Below, piece after piece: positions 26,194-34,462 of a stretch of 45,412 nucleotides of DNA. The notes beneath the pieces were generated by a model. The model saw only the letters and a list, made by a program, of their open reading frames with translations. It did not search any database and was not told the origin of the DNA. The DNA comes from a virus: positions 1 to 45,412 of the IMG/VR virus record IMGVR_UViG_3300025164_000480; one strand, 5' to 3'. Position 1 is the stretch's first letter; every line of letters begins with the position of its first letter. The position numbers were made by a program, and so were the translations under genes.

Positions 26194-26384
26194 TGCTCAT
26201 ATTAGCTTGTGCCAATTGCGGAAGTCTTAACCTTGTTAGTACAGGATTCTCTGCTGAATTTTATTGCAATGATTGCAAAGCTCTGTTACAATTATGGAGC
26301 ACTAAGCTCGTAACCGTTACAGAGACTATAATTAAATTAAAACAAGATAAATTGAATTTGGTAGATAAAAGTTTGCCTGCATAA
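26193..26384 (+). CDS. Small zinc-ribbon protein
   Basis: A 63-residue protein with CANCG near residue 6 and CNDCK near residue 25, a four-cysteine zinc ribbon of the kind found in small transcription or translation factors. The C-terminal half is a Lys-rich helix. It shares the TGATG overlap with the upstream gene and is the last gene before the regulatory element at 26.4 kb. Phage zinc ribbons often contact host RNA polymerase or nucleic acid, but nothing here shows which. Confidence 0.6.
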   Translation: MLILACANCGSLNLVSTGFSAEFYCNDCKALLQLWSTKLVTVTETIIKLKQDKLNLVDKSLPA

Positions 26385-26404
26385 GCGGGTAATAAACTAC
26401 CTTT

Positions 26405-26507
26405 AACTGTATTTTAGAAGCGTACAGAGGTTTGTGTGCTTCTATAAGTAGTGCTAAAATGGGGGTGTGGTAAAATTAGTACACAAATACTTAAAATGAA
26501 TACAGTT
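26405..26507 (+). promoter_or_regulatory. Dispersed hairpin element copy 1 with extended -10 promoter
   Basis: This intergenic element holds AGAAGCGTAC (26416-26425) pairing with GTGTGCTTCT (26434-26443), two G-U pairs, around loop AGAGGTTT. The outer arms AACTGTATT (26405-26413) and AATACAGTT (26499-26507) pair as well. Inside lies TGG then TAAAAT (26471-26476), an extended -10 within the word TGTGGTAAAATTAGT, which is repeated exactly at copy 2. No -35 box is evident. Predicted transcription starts near 26483 and serves the polymerase gene. The core GAAGCGTACAGAGGTTT (26417-26433) is identical to 33256-33272. Confidence 0.65.
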
Positions 26508-26541
26508 AGGGGCTATTTTGTTCTTATACTGAGGGAAAATC

Positions 26542-28494
26542 ATGCGGATAGATGAATTTACCGGAGATTGGGATCAAGCCGTAAAATATTTTCTTACAGA
26601 AGAACAAGTTTACCGTTGCAGGGGTAAACGTATAGCTATAGATACAGAGACTACGGGATTATTCTGGTATTGTAATGAACTTATAGGGATATCTTTAAGC
26701 TGTCCTGACGCTAATGTTCATGGATTTGTGCTTGTAACTAACGACAATTCTGTGTATGTAAAAAGGGAAATGTTAAAAATTCTAGACTCGCCTGAGACCA
26801 CCTTAATCTTCCATAATGCTAAATTTGATTTACATTTTTTAGGCTGGAATCCCCGAAATTTACGGAGTAAAATTTTTGACACTTCTGTAATGATTCATCT
26901 GTACGACTCAAGATTGAAAAAATCCTTAGAAAAAGTAGAAGAAGTAGTTTTAGGCGAAGCGTCTAAGCGAAAAATAATAGCGTCATTACCAGCTAGAACT
27001 CCTGTATGGAGATATCCAATCCAAACATTAGTAGCAAGAGCAATTAATGATGCTATAGTTACTTATCAATTGGCTGAGACCCTGATACCAAGATTGCGAG
27101 AATTAGCATTACTTCCTATACTTCAAAAAGAAATGGAGTATATGAAAGTAATTTGGAATGCTGAAAGACGCGGAATTCTAATAGACGACGATTTTTGCGA
27201 GCGAGCTATAGGAAAACTAAGCATAACCCTTGAAAAATTAGAGCAAGAACTATTTGACGCTACGGGTAAAATATTTAATTGGAGATCGCCCCAACAATTG
27301 AGCATAGCAATTTACGACGGTCTAGGTATTCCCAAACCCAAAAATCCATTTGCTGATGCAGATGGCGTTGACCGTAGTAGATTTGCTGACAAAGGTCTTT
27401 ATAAATCAACTTGTACTTCAACATTCTTGCTGACCGAAAAAGCAAAACACCCATTAGGACCTTTAATCTCTGCAGTCCGTGAAGCTGCAAGAATGATAAA
27501 GACTGCTCAAAAATATCAAGAACTAGCAGATGAAAATAGAGTAGTTCATCAGAATTATAATCAAACAGGTACTAGAACAGGTAGACTATCTTGTTCAAAA
27601 CCTAATATGCAGAATGTTCCCTCACAAGTAAGGGGAAGATTTACTCAGAGTGTTTATTCTGGTGAGTTTATTCGGGAAGAAGAGTATAACTTAAGAAATT
27701 GTTTTGTAGCTCGTCCAGGATGTGAATTACTGTCTGTAGACTGGAAACAGATGGAAATGCGTATGTTTGGGATATTAGCTCAAGATACGTTTATGCTTAA
27801 AGTTCTTACAGAGGGATTAGATGTCCATGCAGAAATAGCTCAAAGAGTTTGGGGAACTTCGGATAAGGTTCATCGAGAATGGAGTAAAACAATTGGATTT
27901 GGGCTTATTTATGGCATGACAATTGGTAGTCTTATGCATAAACTTAGTATGACTTCTGTTGAAGCAGCCAGGATCAGAGACCAATATCTTTCAGAGTTTC
28001 CTAGAATAATGCCGTGGATGAATGAGGTAATCGAAGAGTGCGGTCAAAATGGATTTATCCGATACTGGAATAACAGAATATGGCGTGAGAGTTACTATAA
28101 AGATTATTTTAAGGGGGCTAACGCAAAAATTCAGGGAGGTTGTGCGGAAATTTTGTCAATAGCTGTTATTAGAGTTGGCGACTTCTTTCAAAGTTATCCT
28201 GAGTACGACAGCCACATTGTAAATTTTGTTCATGACGAATTGAAGTCCGAAGTTCCTAAGGAGTATGTGGAAAAAATTGCTAAAGAGAAAATGCGAATAA
28301 TGGAAGTCCCGGATTTATTGGATCTACCTTTTTATAATTCTGCGAAATCCGGGGATAGTTACGGAGCTCAAGAAAAATTATTCAAAACAGCAGTTCAAGA
28401 ACATGAGAAAATGTTTATCGACTTATTTGCTAAAGATATAGAAGATAACACAGAAGAGTCCGAAGATATGGATCTTGAATTAATCGAAGAATAA
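26542..28494 (+). CDS. polA: Family A DNA polymerase with proofreading domain
   Basis: A 650-residue replicative polymerase. The N-terminal DnaQ-like 3'-5' exonuclease has Exo I IDTETTG (Asp34, Glu36), Exo II HNAKFD (Asn92, Asp96) and Exo III with Asp170 in AINDAIVTY. The polymerase domain has TGRLSCSKPNMQNVP (347-360), motif A SVDWKQMEMR (Asp400), motif B KTIGFGLIYG (Lys449, Phe453, Tyr457) and motif C FVHDE (His564, Asp565, Glu566). All catalytic residues are intact. There is no 5'-nuclease domain. The Phe at 453 fits polymerases that discriminate against dideoxynucleotides. It follows the promoter element by about 50 bases and precedes the primase-helicase by 4 bases, forming the core replisome. 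Confidence 0.95.
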   Translation: MRIDEFTGDWDQAVKYFLTEEQVYRCRGKRIAIDTETTGLFWYCNELIGISLSCPDANVHGFVLVTNDNSVYVKREMLKILDSPETTLIFHNAKFDLHFLGWNPRNLRSKIFDTSVMIHLYDSRLKKSLEKVEEVVLGEASKRKIIASLPARTPVWRYPIQTLVARAINDAIVTYQLAETLIPRLRELALLPILQKEMEYMKVIWNAERRGILIDDDFCERAIGKLSITLEKLEQELFDATGKIFNWRSPQQLSIAIYDGLGIPKPKNPFADADGVDRSRFADKGLYKSTCTSTFLLTEKAKHPLGPLISAVREAARMIKTAQKYQELADENRVVHQNYNQTGTRTGRLSCSKPNMQNVPSQVRGRFTQSVYSGEFIREEEYNLRNCFVARPGCELLSVDWKQMEMRMFGILAQDTFMLKVLTEGLDVHAEIAQRVWGTSDKVHREWSKTIGFGLIYGMTIGSLMHKLSMTSVEAARIRDQYLSEFPRIMPWMNEVIEECGQNGFIRYWNNRIWRESYYKDYFKGANAKIQGGCAEILSIAVIRVGDFFQSYPEYDSHIVNFVHDELKSEVPKEYVEKIAKEKMRIMEVPDLLDLPFYNSAKSGDSYGAQEKLFKTAVQEHEKMFIDLFAKDIEDNTEESEDMDLELIEE

Positions 28495-28498
28495 TTTT

Positions 28499-30997
28499 AT
28501 GGATACTAATATAACAGCGAAGTTATTACTCGATATATTTGGCGGTCATGACTACCATGCGAAATTGGTAGAAAATATGTCCGGAGCACACTATTTTCCA
28601 GTAGAAGAGCCTTTAGGGATAGAAAAGGTACGAGAACATTTAGACGGCGTTGAAACATTAGGAGCTTATCATTTAATACCTGATACGAATACTGTAAGAT
28701 GGCTAGGATGGGACGTAGACAGTAATGATTTAGATCAAGCTAAACAATTAGCTTTAAAGATTTTAAAATATCTTACCAATATACCCCATGCTGTCGAGTT
28801 CTCAGGTAGAAAAGGCTATCATATATTAATATTTTTAGAAGAAGAAATTACTGCCAAGGATGCCCAGAAAGTTGTAGAAGAAATTCGTAAGAAAGAAGAT
28901 CTAAACGCTACAGGTGAGACTCATGTTGAGTGTTATCCTAAGCAAGCACGTTTATCTAAAGATAAACCTAAAGGTAATCTCTTAAAATTGCCTTTGGGCG
29001 TACATTACAAATCAAAAAATAGAAGTAGATTTATAGACGTTAATAATGGGTGGGAAGGTGGACCAGATTTAAATCCATACGAGATTCTTAAGTACAGAGC
29101 ATCGGTTGAAGATGTTATGGGTTTGATTAACCAATCTCCAGACCCATTTTATTCTATTGTAGAATTAATAGCACCATATTGGACTGAAGGTAGTAGGCAT
29201 GATTTAGCTTTATATTTATCTGGATTTTTAGCTACTGACGGCTGGAGTTTAGATAATGCTAAAAAGCTAATGAAAGCAATCTGTGATAAAACTAATGATG
29301 CTGAAATTTTTAATCGCGATCAAACCGTATCTACAACTTTCAAAAGATTTCATGAAAACAAAACTGTACGAGGAAGACAAGGATTAGCTGAATATCTTCC
29401 CGTACCTGTAATGCAAAGACTCTCGGAGTTTTCTTCTTTTATGAAATCTCCGAACTCTTTACTGCAAGTAGACGAAATACGTTATTCTAAAGGAAGAACT
29501 AAGTTAGAAGCTGCCAGAATGGCAGCTCATTATATATGGCAAGTCTTTAACGATTCCGGTAGTTTATTATTTCAAACCAATGATAGCAGAGCATTTTGGT
29601 ACGATGATGAGACACATGAAACTTATCAAGAAGGTACAGAATGGTGGACTGCAATACTCAATGGAAAATTCGGATTAAATCCAGTCGAGTCGTTTAGTAG
29701 AATGGTAATGCAAGAAATAAGATTGCGAATATTACGAGACTCTCCTACAATTCCTATCCAAAAAAGATCATACTGGGATGCCGACACCAAGAATTTATTT
29801 GTAAACCTCGGTGGTCCTGAAGTATATATTGTGAAATCAGAAAATAATATCGAAAAAGCATACAACGGACAATGCGGTCATTTCTTTGCTACTGATGTCA
29901 TGCATGATTATACTGTGCCAGATTTTAGCGCAGACCCAAAAGATTCTTGGGATCATTTAATAAATGACCTGTCATTCGTAAAATCTGCCGATGCCCCTGC
30001 AACACCAGCAGAGCAACAAGAACTTTTAAAAGCATGGATTTTATCGTTCTTTTTCAAAGAAATAATGCCAACACGACCTATCTTGTCACTTATTGGAGCT
30101 CCTGGTTCTGGCAAAACAACCGCCATACGTAGAATTGTTAGGATTTTAGAAAATCCTCACGCAGATGTTCTAGGTATTCCAACCGACAAACAAGACGCTT
30201 TGCGATCAAGCATTGAGAGACATTCGCTATTAGTAATTGATAACTTAGAGAAATCAGGTGCATGGTGGATGGTAGATATCTTAAATAAACTTGCTACAGG
30301 ACACCATATAGAAATACGACAATTATATAAGACTAATGCTATCCATCTTATAATTCCGAAGTGTTATGTCGCATTAACAGCAGTAAACATTCCATTTAGT
30401 GACGAAACATTATTTACTAGATTGTTAGTTCTTGAAATGCAAAAGCTAGATAATCCTATACCTGAACATTCAATGCAAAAAACTATCACAAAAAATTTGC
30501 CCGCAATCTGGGCAGATTTGCTTAGGAAATTAAGCATCATAGTAGGAGAAATTGCGCAAGAAAAATTAGTTAAAGCTCCTACAAAAAGTAGGCTAGTAGA
30601 CTTTACAGTTTTTTGCGAGCGAATAAAAGAATGTTCAATTATTAACGGTCAAATCCTGTCTAGAGGTCTTCTTTCAATGACCGATAGTCAAATGAAGCAA
30701 CTACAAGAAAGCTCCCAAGCGGTCAACCTATTACGTGAATGGATATCCCTGCGACCGCAAGAAGCAAATGAGTGGATGACATTTGCACAATTGTTCAATA
30801 CATTGGTGGCTATGGCTGGAGCTCGTAGAGTGCAATTTAATTGGAAAACAGCCCAGGCTCTTTTTAGGCATTTTTCCACCATAAGTGAAATTTTACAACG
30901 AGAATATCAAGCAGAATTCAAAGGCATGACTAATGGCTCCGATCCAGCAACTACCTATGAAAATGTAAGAGTTAAATTCAATACAACTTTCTTGTAA
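28499..30997 (+). CDS. Archaeo-eukaryotic primase fused to helicase
   Basis: An 832-residue fusion. Residues about 20-180 are an AEP primase of the TOTE/phage type: WLGWDVDS (Asp72, Asp74), FSGRKGYHI (Ser102, His108) and LLKLPLG (161-167). A helical PriCT-like region follows (about 220-310). The C-terminal half is a P-loop helicase with GAPGSGKTT (533-541), a Walker B-like LLVIDN and a sensor-like CYVALTA near 625, of the D5/SF3 or AAA+ sort. One chain would prime and unwind, replacing separate DnaG and DnaB. It starts 4 bases after the polymerase stop and is followed by a 58-residue gene. The catalytic Asp pair and Walker motif are intact. Confidence 0.85.
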   Translation: MDTNITAKLLLDIFGGHDYHAKLVENMSGAHYFPVEEPLGIEKVREHLDGVETLGAYHLIPDTNTVRWLGWDVDSNDLDQAKQLALKILKYLTNIPHAVEFSGRKGYHILIFLEEEITAKDAQKVVEEIRKKEDLNATGETHVECYPKQARLSKDKPKGNLLKLPLGVHYKSKNRSRFIDVNNGWEGGPDLNPYEILKYRASVEDVMGLINQSPDPFYSIVELIAPYWTEGSRHDLALYLSGFLATDGWSLDNAKKLMKAICDKTNDAEIFNRDQTVSTTFKRFHENKTVRGRQGLAEYLPVPVMQRLSEFSSFMKSPNSLLQVDEIRYSKGRTKLEAARMAAHYIWQVFNDSGSLLFQTNDSRAFWYDDETHETYQEGTEWWTAILNGKFGLNPVESFSRMVMQEIRLRILRDSPTIPIQKRSYWDADTKNLFVNLGGPEVYIVKSENNIEKAYNGQCGHFFATDVMHDYTVPDFSADPKDSWDHLINDLSFVKSADAPATPAEQQELLKAWILSFFFKEIMPTRPILSLIGAPGSGKTTAIRRIVRILENPHADVLGIPTDKQDALRSSIERHSLLVIDNLEKSGAWWMVDILNKLATGHHIEIRQLYKTNAIHLIIPKCYVALTAVNIPFSDETLFTRLLVLEMQKLDNPIPEHSMQKTITKNLPAIWADLLRKLSIIVGEIAQEKLVKAPTKSRLVDFTVFCERIKECSIINGQILSRGLLSMTDSQMKQLQESSQAVNLLREWISLRPQEANEWMTFAQLFNTLVAMAGARRVQFNWKTAQALFRHFSTISEILQREYQAEFKGMTNGSDPATTYENVRVKFNTTFL

Positions 30998-31007
30998 GGG
31001 AGATAAA

Positions 31008-31184
31008 ATGCCTGAGAAAGTAAATGTTAATCTTACCGATGTGCTAAAAGAAGCCCGAATGGAAATAACCGTAACTTTAAAGAATACCTGGAGATTTTAT
31101 CTTGCCTTGAAGTTATTGCGAATGTCTTGCTATTTAGCGCAAAAGATTGGATCTTTCAAGATTATATCTGTAAAAGTAAAATAG
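31008..31184 (+). CDS. Small hypothetical protein (58 aa)
   Basis: A 58-residue reading frame, with aagggag 6 bases before its ATG and 10 bases after the primase-helicase stop. It has an amphipathic centre (NTWRFYLALKLLRM) and a basic C-terminus ending in SVKVK. The strong ribosome binding site and tight spacing suggest a real gene of the replication operon. It may be membrane-associated or bind the replisome. No family is recognised. Confidence 0.6.
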   Translation: MPEKVNVNLTDVLKEARMEITVTLKNTWRFYLALKLLRMSCYLAQKIGSFKIISVKVK

Positions 31185-31234
31185 AACTTATTAAATTTAT
31201 GTGCGAAATTTTATTTTTATTTAGACAATTTTGC

Positions 31235-31243
31235 TGTTATAAT
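31235..31243 (+). promoter_or_regulatory. Extended -10 promoter
   Basis: TGT then TATAAT (31238-31243) is a perfect extended -10 box in a 94-base gap. The -35 region is AT-rich without a good hexamer. Transcription would start near 31250, leaving about 29 bases of leader before the ATG at 31279. It begins a run of small genes ahead of the LPXTG protein. Confidence 0.6.
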
Positions 31244-31278
31244 GCTGGTGCAAAAATTAGTGCTTTAGAAATTATTCT

Positions 31279-31683
31279 ATGAAACTTTATTCAGATAGCG
31301 GCTTGGAATATTTCGTGCATACATTAGAAGCAAATGATCTATATAAGCATACGCATATTTATATACCCGAGAATTATATAGATATGACAGGGCTTAACCG
31401 TGACATAGCCAGAATGGTACGAGATAAACTTGTCATGATAGTTGTTATATGTGCTATCCAAACTGAAATGCATATTTCAGTAAGAGCTTTCCAGAATATT
31501 TCATGTGATGGAGAATTGCGGGAAGTAAATTGCGATGAAAGCTCAACTCTATTCCAATATAAATTGACCAAGAAATTACTGGGAAATGATATTTTAAACT
31601 TCATTAATCTAAATGATATCTTGGTCAAATTAAGCTCATTGAAACAACAAATGGTCGGCTTTAACAACATAAACCAAAATTGA
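31279..31683 (+). CDS. Hypothetical protein, 134 aa
   Basis: A 134-residue protein of mixed strand and helix content. It has a LYKHTHIYIP strand near 20, a hydrophobic MIVVICAIQ strand near 50, and a C-terminal helical region with LLGNDILNFINLND. The hydrophobic stretch is too short and flanked by charge to be a clear membrane helix. I do not recognise it. It is the first gene after the 31.24 kb promoter and is separated from MazG by 12 bases. Confidence 0.55.
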   Translation: MKLYSDSGLEYFVHTLEANDLYKHTHIYIPENYIDMTGLNRDIARMVRDKLVMIVVICAIQTEMHISVRAFQNISCDGELREVNCDESSTLFQYKLTKKLLGNDILNFINLNDILVKLSSLKQQMVGFNNINQN

Positions 31684-31695
31684 AAGATTTAGCTA

Positions 31696-32025
31696 ATGGA
31701 TGCATTTTTATATCAACTAGAAGCTAGAAAATACAAAATATATCCTAATGAGTCTAAAATTATTTATCCGGTTTTGGGACTTGTAGGGGAAGCCGGCGAG
31801 ACCGCAAATCTAATTAAGAAGGTCATTCGCGATAGCTCAGGAAATTTCAATAATCCAGAATTTATCAGTAAGTTAAAAGATGAGTTGGGAGATGTTTTAT
31901 GGTATCTAGCAGCAATCTGCGAAGACTTAAATCTAAATCTATCAGATATAGCAGCAAGAAACTTGAATAAATTAGAAGATAGGTACGTAAGAAAAACTCT
32001 TGGAGGTAGCGGAGATGACAGATGA
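31696..32025 (+). CDS. MazG-like NTP pyrophosphohydrolase
   Basis: A 109-residue MazG-type enzyme. GLVGEAGETANLIKK (Glu32, Glu35) and DELGDVLWYLA (Glu63, Asp66) are the E-x-x-E and E-x-x-D metal sites of the all-alpha NTP pyrophosphatases, which hydrolyse (d)NTPs or alarmones such as ppGpp to monophosphates. Phage MazG proteins have been linked to both nucleotide cleaning and stress alarmone removal. It is the third protein of this broad fold in the window. Its stop overlaps the following ATG by 4 bases. Confidence 0.85.
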   Translation: MDAFLYQLEARKYKIYPNESKIIYPVLGLVGEAGETANLIKKVIRDSSGNFNNPEFISKLKDELGDVLWYLAAICEDLNLNLSDIAARNLNKLEDRYVRKTLGGSGDDR

Positions 32026-32228
32026 AAACACCCCTAGAAAATAATGAGGACGAAGTTTCAGATATTGTATTGCAAATAGGAGAATATATGCTACAAGTTA
32101 ATTCTATAAAAGCAGACAGGAATAAAATTCAACGGTCACCCCCCGGAAACATGAATAAGTCGGATTCACAATACCCTCAACTTGATTTTTATGATGATGG
32201 TTGGGGAATTCAAATTTGTCCTAATTAG
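32022..32228 (+). CDS. Small acidic hypothetical protein (68 aa)
   Basis: A 68-residue acidic protein overlapping MazG by 4 bases (ATGA). The first 25 residues are a charged helix; the rest is polar and ends in an aromatic stretch with YDDGWGIQICPN. No family is recognised. Its stop is 10 bases before the next start and is followed by a good aggagaaa site. Being in the same transcript as MazG, it may be part of the same pathway. Confidence 0.5.
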   Translation: MKTPLENNEDEVSDIVLQIGEYMLQVNSIKADRNKIQRSPPGNMNKSDSQYPQLDFYDDGWGIQICPN

Positions 32229-32238
32229 GAGAAATAAA

Positions 32239-32475
32239 ATGTCAGATAAGCCACCTACAATAGTAGATTTATTTACACCTTCCGAAGATCGCAGGATTCC
32301 ATATGCTATAGTTATGGATAAAATAATCAGGTCATGGATATGTTTTGTAGCTTTTTTGGGATTAACAATCCATACCATAATTACAGATTCCTTTAGCGTT
32401 CAAAAATGGATTGCAATTATGATTTTATTTATCCTAACAGTAGGTATAGCTCCCAATTTACCTAGATCAAAATAA
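32239..32475 (+). CDS. Small membrane protein, two helices
   Basis: A 78-residue protein with two membrane helices (about residues 30-48 and 54-72) after a polar, Pro-rich N-terminus. The ATG at 32239 follows aggagaaataaa; a longer frame from 32182 lies inside the previous gene and is not used. It precedes the LPXTG surface protein by 29 bases, so it may be part of the same surface-modifying set. The function is unknown. Confidence 0.6.
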   Translation: MSDKPPTIVDLFTPSEDRRIPYAIVMDKIIRSWICFVAFLGLTIHTIITDSFSVQKWIAIMILFILTVGIAPNLPRSK

Positions 32476-32504
32476 ACCTTTAAGTCCTTTCAGGAGGGAC
32501 AATA

Positions 32505-33071
32505 ATGAACGGAAAATTATTCTTAGCATTTCTAGCTTCAGCATTATTACTTGCTGCACTTTTCGGTCTTGACCCTACATATAATTCTATGTTTACGGGC
32601 ACGCAAATTCCGACAACAAAAACTCCACAAACTACAGAGACAATTGTTCCGGCAAATACTTCTACACAAATTCCTACGAGTACTACTACACAAATTCCTA
32701 CTAGCACTCCTACAAAAATTTCTACGAGTACTCCGACAAATATTCCGGAAAATACTTCTACACAAGTTCCCATGAATACTCCGACGGAAATTTTTACAGC
32801 AAGTCCAACTGTAACCGAATTAGTTCAGCCGACTTTTACTTATACTCCTATTCCGACCGAACCAGTCGAGATAACAGAAACTGTGGTTTATTCCGGAACA
32901 ATAACTCCGCAATTCAACAATCCTATAAAAGATACAGAGCTACCGAATACTGGCTTATTCGACGGTCAGACCCTGAACTTAAACCAGATGGTTGGATTAA
33001 GTTTAATCTTAGTTATTATAATAATGGCTGTAAAATTCGTACGATTTGTATCTAGAAGGAGTATAGAATGA
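32505..33071 (+). CDS. LPXTG-anchored mucin-like surface protein
   Basis: A 188-residue predicted secreted protein. Residues 4-21 form a signal-peptide core. Residues 31-125 are Thr/Pro/Ser-rich with six 8-residue repeats (52-99). LPNTG lies at 146-150, a membrane helix at about 163-177, and RFVSRRS at the end. This is the complete sortase substrate layout: signal peptide, stalk, LPXTG, hydrophobic anchor and basic tail. Sortases of monoderm hosts would cut between Thr and Gly and link it to the wall. No head domain is present, so it appears to be a stalk. Phage genes for wall-anchored proteins are uncommon; a role in masking receptors or blocking superinfection is inferred. It starts after an aggaggg site and overlaps the next gene by ATGA. 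Confidence 0.75.
   Translation: MNGKLFLAFLASALLLAALFGLDPTYNSMFTGTQIPTTKTPQTTETIVPANTSTQIPTSTTTQIPTSTPTKISTSTPTNIPENTSTQVPMNTPTEIFTASPTVTELVQPTFTYTPIPTEPVEITETVVYSGTITPQFNNPIKDTELPNTGLFDGQTLNLNQMVGLSLILVIIIMAVKFVRFVSRRSIE
32658..32801 (+). repeat. 24-bp tandem repeats encoding Thr/Pro stalk
   Basis: Six diverged 24-base units encode the octapeptide pattern T-x-T-x-I-P-x-S (for example TSTQIPTS, TTTQIPTS, TPTKISTS). Third codon positions vary, so the repeat is old or selected at the protein level. Unit number may differ between related phages. Confidence 0.75.
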
Positions 33072-33205
33072 TATGTTTTAGCATTTCTAATATTCTAATC
33101 TATGCATTTTTAGCCTTGCTATTAGGTCTATTTATAGGCTTATGGATTGGATCAGGAACTAGATATCTTGCTGACAGCATTAATTCCGAAGATAGTGATC
33201 TTTGA
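33068..33205 (+). CDS. Small single-helix membrane protein (45 aa)
   Basis: A 45-residue protein whose ATG overlaps the stop of the LPXTG gene (ATGA). An aggagtatag site lies 7 bases before. It has one Leu/Gly-rich membrane helix (about residues 8-28) and a short acidic C-terminal tail (NSEDSDL). Translational coupling to the surface protein suggests that it assists secretion, anchoring or the same surface function. Confidence 0.6.
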   Translation: MICFSISNILIYAFLALLLGLFIGLWIGSGTRYLADSINSEDSDL

Positions 33206-33225
33206 ACAATTTAGGCAAATATTAC

Positions 33226-33315
33226 AAGGTATAATAACACCTAAACCATAAAATAGAAGCGTACAGAGGTTTCTGTGCATCCAAGAAAGGTGTTATTATA
33301 CCTTTGTGGTAAAAT
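33226..33315 (+). promoter_or_regulatory. Dispersed hairpin element copy 2 with extended -10 promoter
   Basis: AAGGTATAATAACACCT (33226-33242) and AGGTGTTATTATACCTT (33288-33304) form a perfect 17-base inverted repeat. Between them lies the core GAAGCGTACAGAGGTTT (33256-33272), with a smaller hairpin ACAG/CTGT. Directly after comes TGTGGTAAAATTAGT, containing the extended -10 TGG TAAAAT (33310-33315). No -35 is seen. The transcript starts near 33322 and leads the 65-residue gene at 33347, after an aaggagag site. The outer repeat is unlike an intrinsic terminator because T-runs are lacking. Confidence 0.7.
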
Positions 33316-33346
33316 TAGTTGCATGTAACTTTACAAGGAGAGAAAA

Positions 33347-33544
33347 ATGTCAAAAATCAAACCTTTTTCCAAAAATAAAAAGAAATATGTACACATTTCT
33401 GGAGATGGTAATACTTACGTCATTCGCGAAGATAAATCTAGTCTAGATCACATTGGAAAACCTGCTCCGATAAGCTCAGATCATGACATAGCGTCATTCG
33501 CTGAACTATTGCGAAGTTTAGGATATTCTGTTGACATTAGATAA
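33347..33544 (+). CDS. Small basic hypothetical protein (65 aa)
   Basis: A 65-residue protein after a strong caaggagagaaaa site. It has a Lys-rich N-terminus (residues 2-14), a strand-like KYVHISGDGNTYVIRED segment and a C-terminal helix. It is led by the 33.3 kb promoter element and overlaps the next gene by 14 bases. It contains two copies of the recurring word GTCATTCGC. No family is recognised. Confidence 0.55.
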   Translation: MSKIKPFSKNKKKYVHISGDGNTYVIREDKSSLDHIGKPAPISSDHDIASFAELLRSLGYSVDIR

Positions 33545-33776
33545 ATCTAACGACTTTTGGCTTTTCGAGTATTTTCCGGCAGAGAAACCAAGAATAGTTA
33601 GAATAAATTGGGCAAAAGAATTCTTATCCGCAATAGTATGGTTAATAAGATTTATAGGGCTAATTTTCTTTCTGACTCTTATGATCATAATAATTAGCAT
33701 ACTGATATTATTAGATTGGATATTCGATGATAATTACAGCTATAGACTTCGAGACTACTTCGTTAGATACAACTAA
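33531..33776 (+). CDS. Small membrane protein with TTG start
   Basis: An 81-residue protein with a soluble N-terminal part (1-32) and a long Ile/Leu-rich hydrophobic stretch (about 34-62) that can form one or two helices, ending in an acidic, aromatic tail. The TTG start is supported by agga 7 bases upstream. It overlaps both neighbours, 14 bases upstream and 50 bases with the DnaQ gene. The 3' overlap is long for a phage, so the end of this gene is doubly coding. Confidence 0.5.
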   Translation: MTLDKSNDFWLFEYFPAEKPRIVRINWAKEFLSAIVWLIRFIGLIFFLTLMIIIISILILLDWIFDDNYSYRLRDYFVRYN

Positions 33777-34461
33777 TTGCTCTATAATTGAAACAGGCAT
33801 AGTGTCGTATGATGTTGCCGAAGGACAAATACTGACCGTCAGAAGCTTTCTAACAAAACCTAATATTGGTTTTAGATTAGCCAAAGAAATAACGTATGCG
33901 ACTGGAATATCCGATACGATGCTTCATAAATACGGTATAGAATTTTCAAAAATATCCGCGAATATTATTGGGCTTTTAAAGAACAGCGATTTTTTGGTCG
34001 GTCATAATGCTCTACAATTTGACGCTGTAGTTCTAGCTAACGAATTTAAAAGACAGGGTTTGGAAATGAATACCCCTTGGATAGATACAATGATAGATCT
34101 TCCGGTCAACACCAAGGGATCTAGGGCTCTTACGTATATGTGCGCCGACCATGGATTTCTAAACCCATTTCCCCACCGAGCAGTCTTTGACGCTATGTCC
34201 TGTCTACAACTATTATTGAAGTATCCGTTGGACATGGTCATTCGCATAGCATCGACAGAAATGGTTTGGCTGAAAGCAAATGTGTCTATTGACACAAAGG
34301 ATCTTGCAAAAAATCTGGGATATCGATGGGACGATGTCAACAGATATTGGGTCAAACAATTGCGAAGATTTTGGCTACAAGATGAATTAGACGACGTACA
34401 AGACTCAGGATTTGAAGTTATCATTCTAAATGGATATTCGTACAAACAAAATCTAGTATAA
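33727..34461 (+). CDS. DnaQ-like 3'-5' exonuclease
   Basis: A 244-residue DEDDh exonuclease. Exo I is IDFET (Asp7, Glu9), Exo II is VGHNALQFD near residue 95, and Exo III has HRAVFDAMS near residue 150, with the catalytic His and Asp. The polymerase already has a proofreading domain, so this second exonuclease may act in repair, RNA primer removal or host DNA degradation. The last 80 residues, rich in Trp, Asp and Lys, are an extension beyond the nuclease core. The ribosome binding site is weak, and its start lies within the upstream membrane gene. Confidence 0.8.
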   Translation: MIITAIDFETTSLDTTNCSIIETGIVSYDVAEGQILTVRSFLTKPNIGFRLAKEITYATGISDTMLHKYGIEFSKISANIIGLLKNSDFLVGHNALQFDAVVLANEFKRQGLEMNTPWIDTMIDLPVNTKGSRALTYMCADHGFLNPFPHRAVFDAMSCLQLLLKYPLDMVIRIASTEMVWLKANVSIDTKDLAKNLGYRWDDVNRYWVKQLRRFWLQDELDDVQDSGFEVIILNGYSYKQNLV

Positions 34462-34462
34462 G

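Noticed and set aside
32480-32775. Reverse-strand Val/Gly-rich frame and alternative frames over the Thr/Pro repeats
   Set aside because: They are created by the 24-base tandem repeats in other frames. Only the frame with signal peptide, LPNTG and anchor makes a coherent protein.
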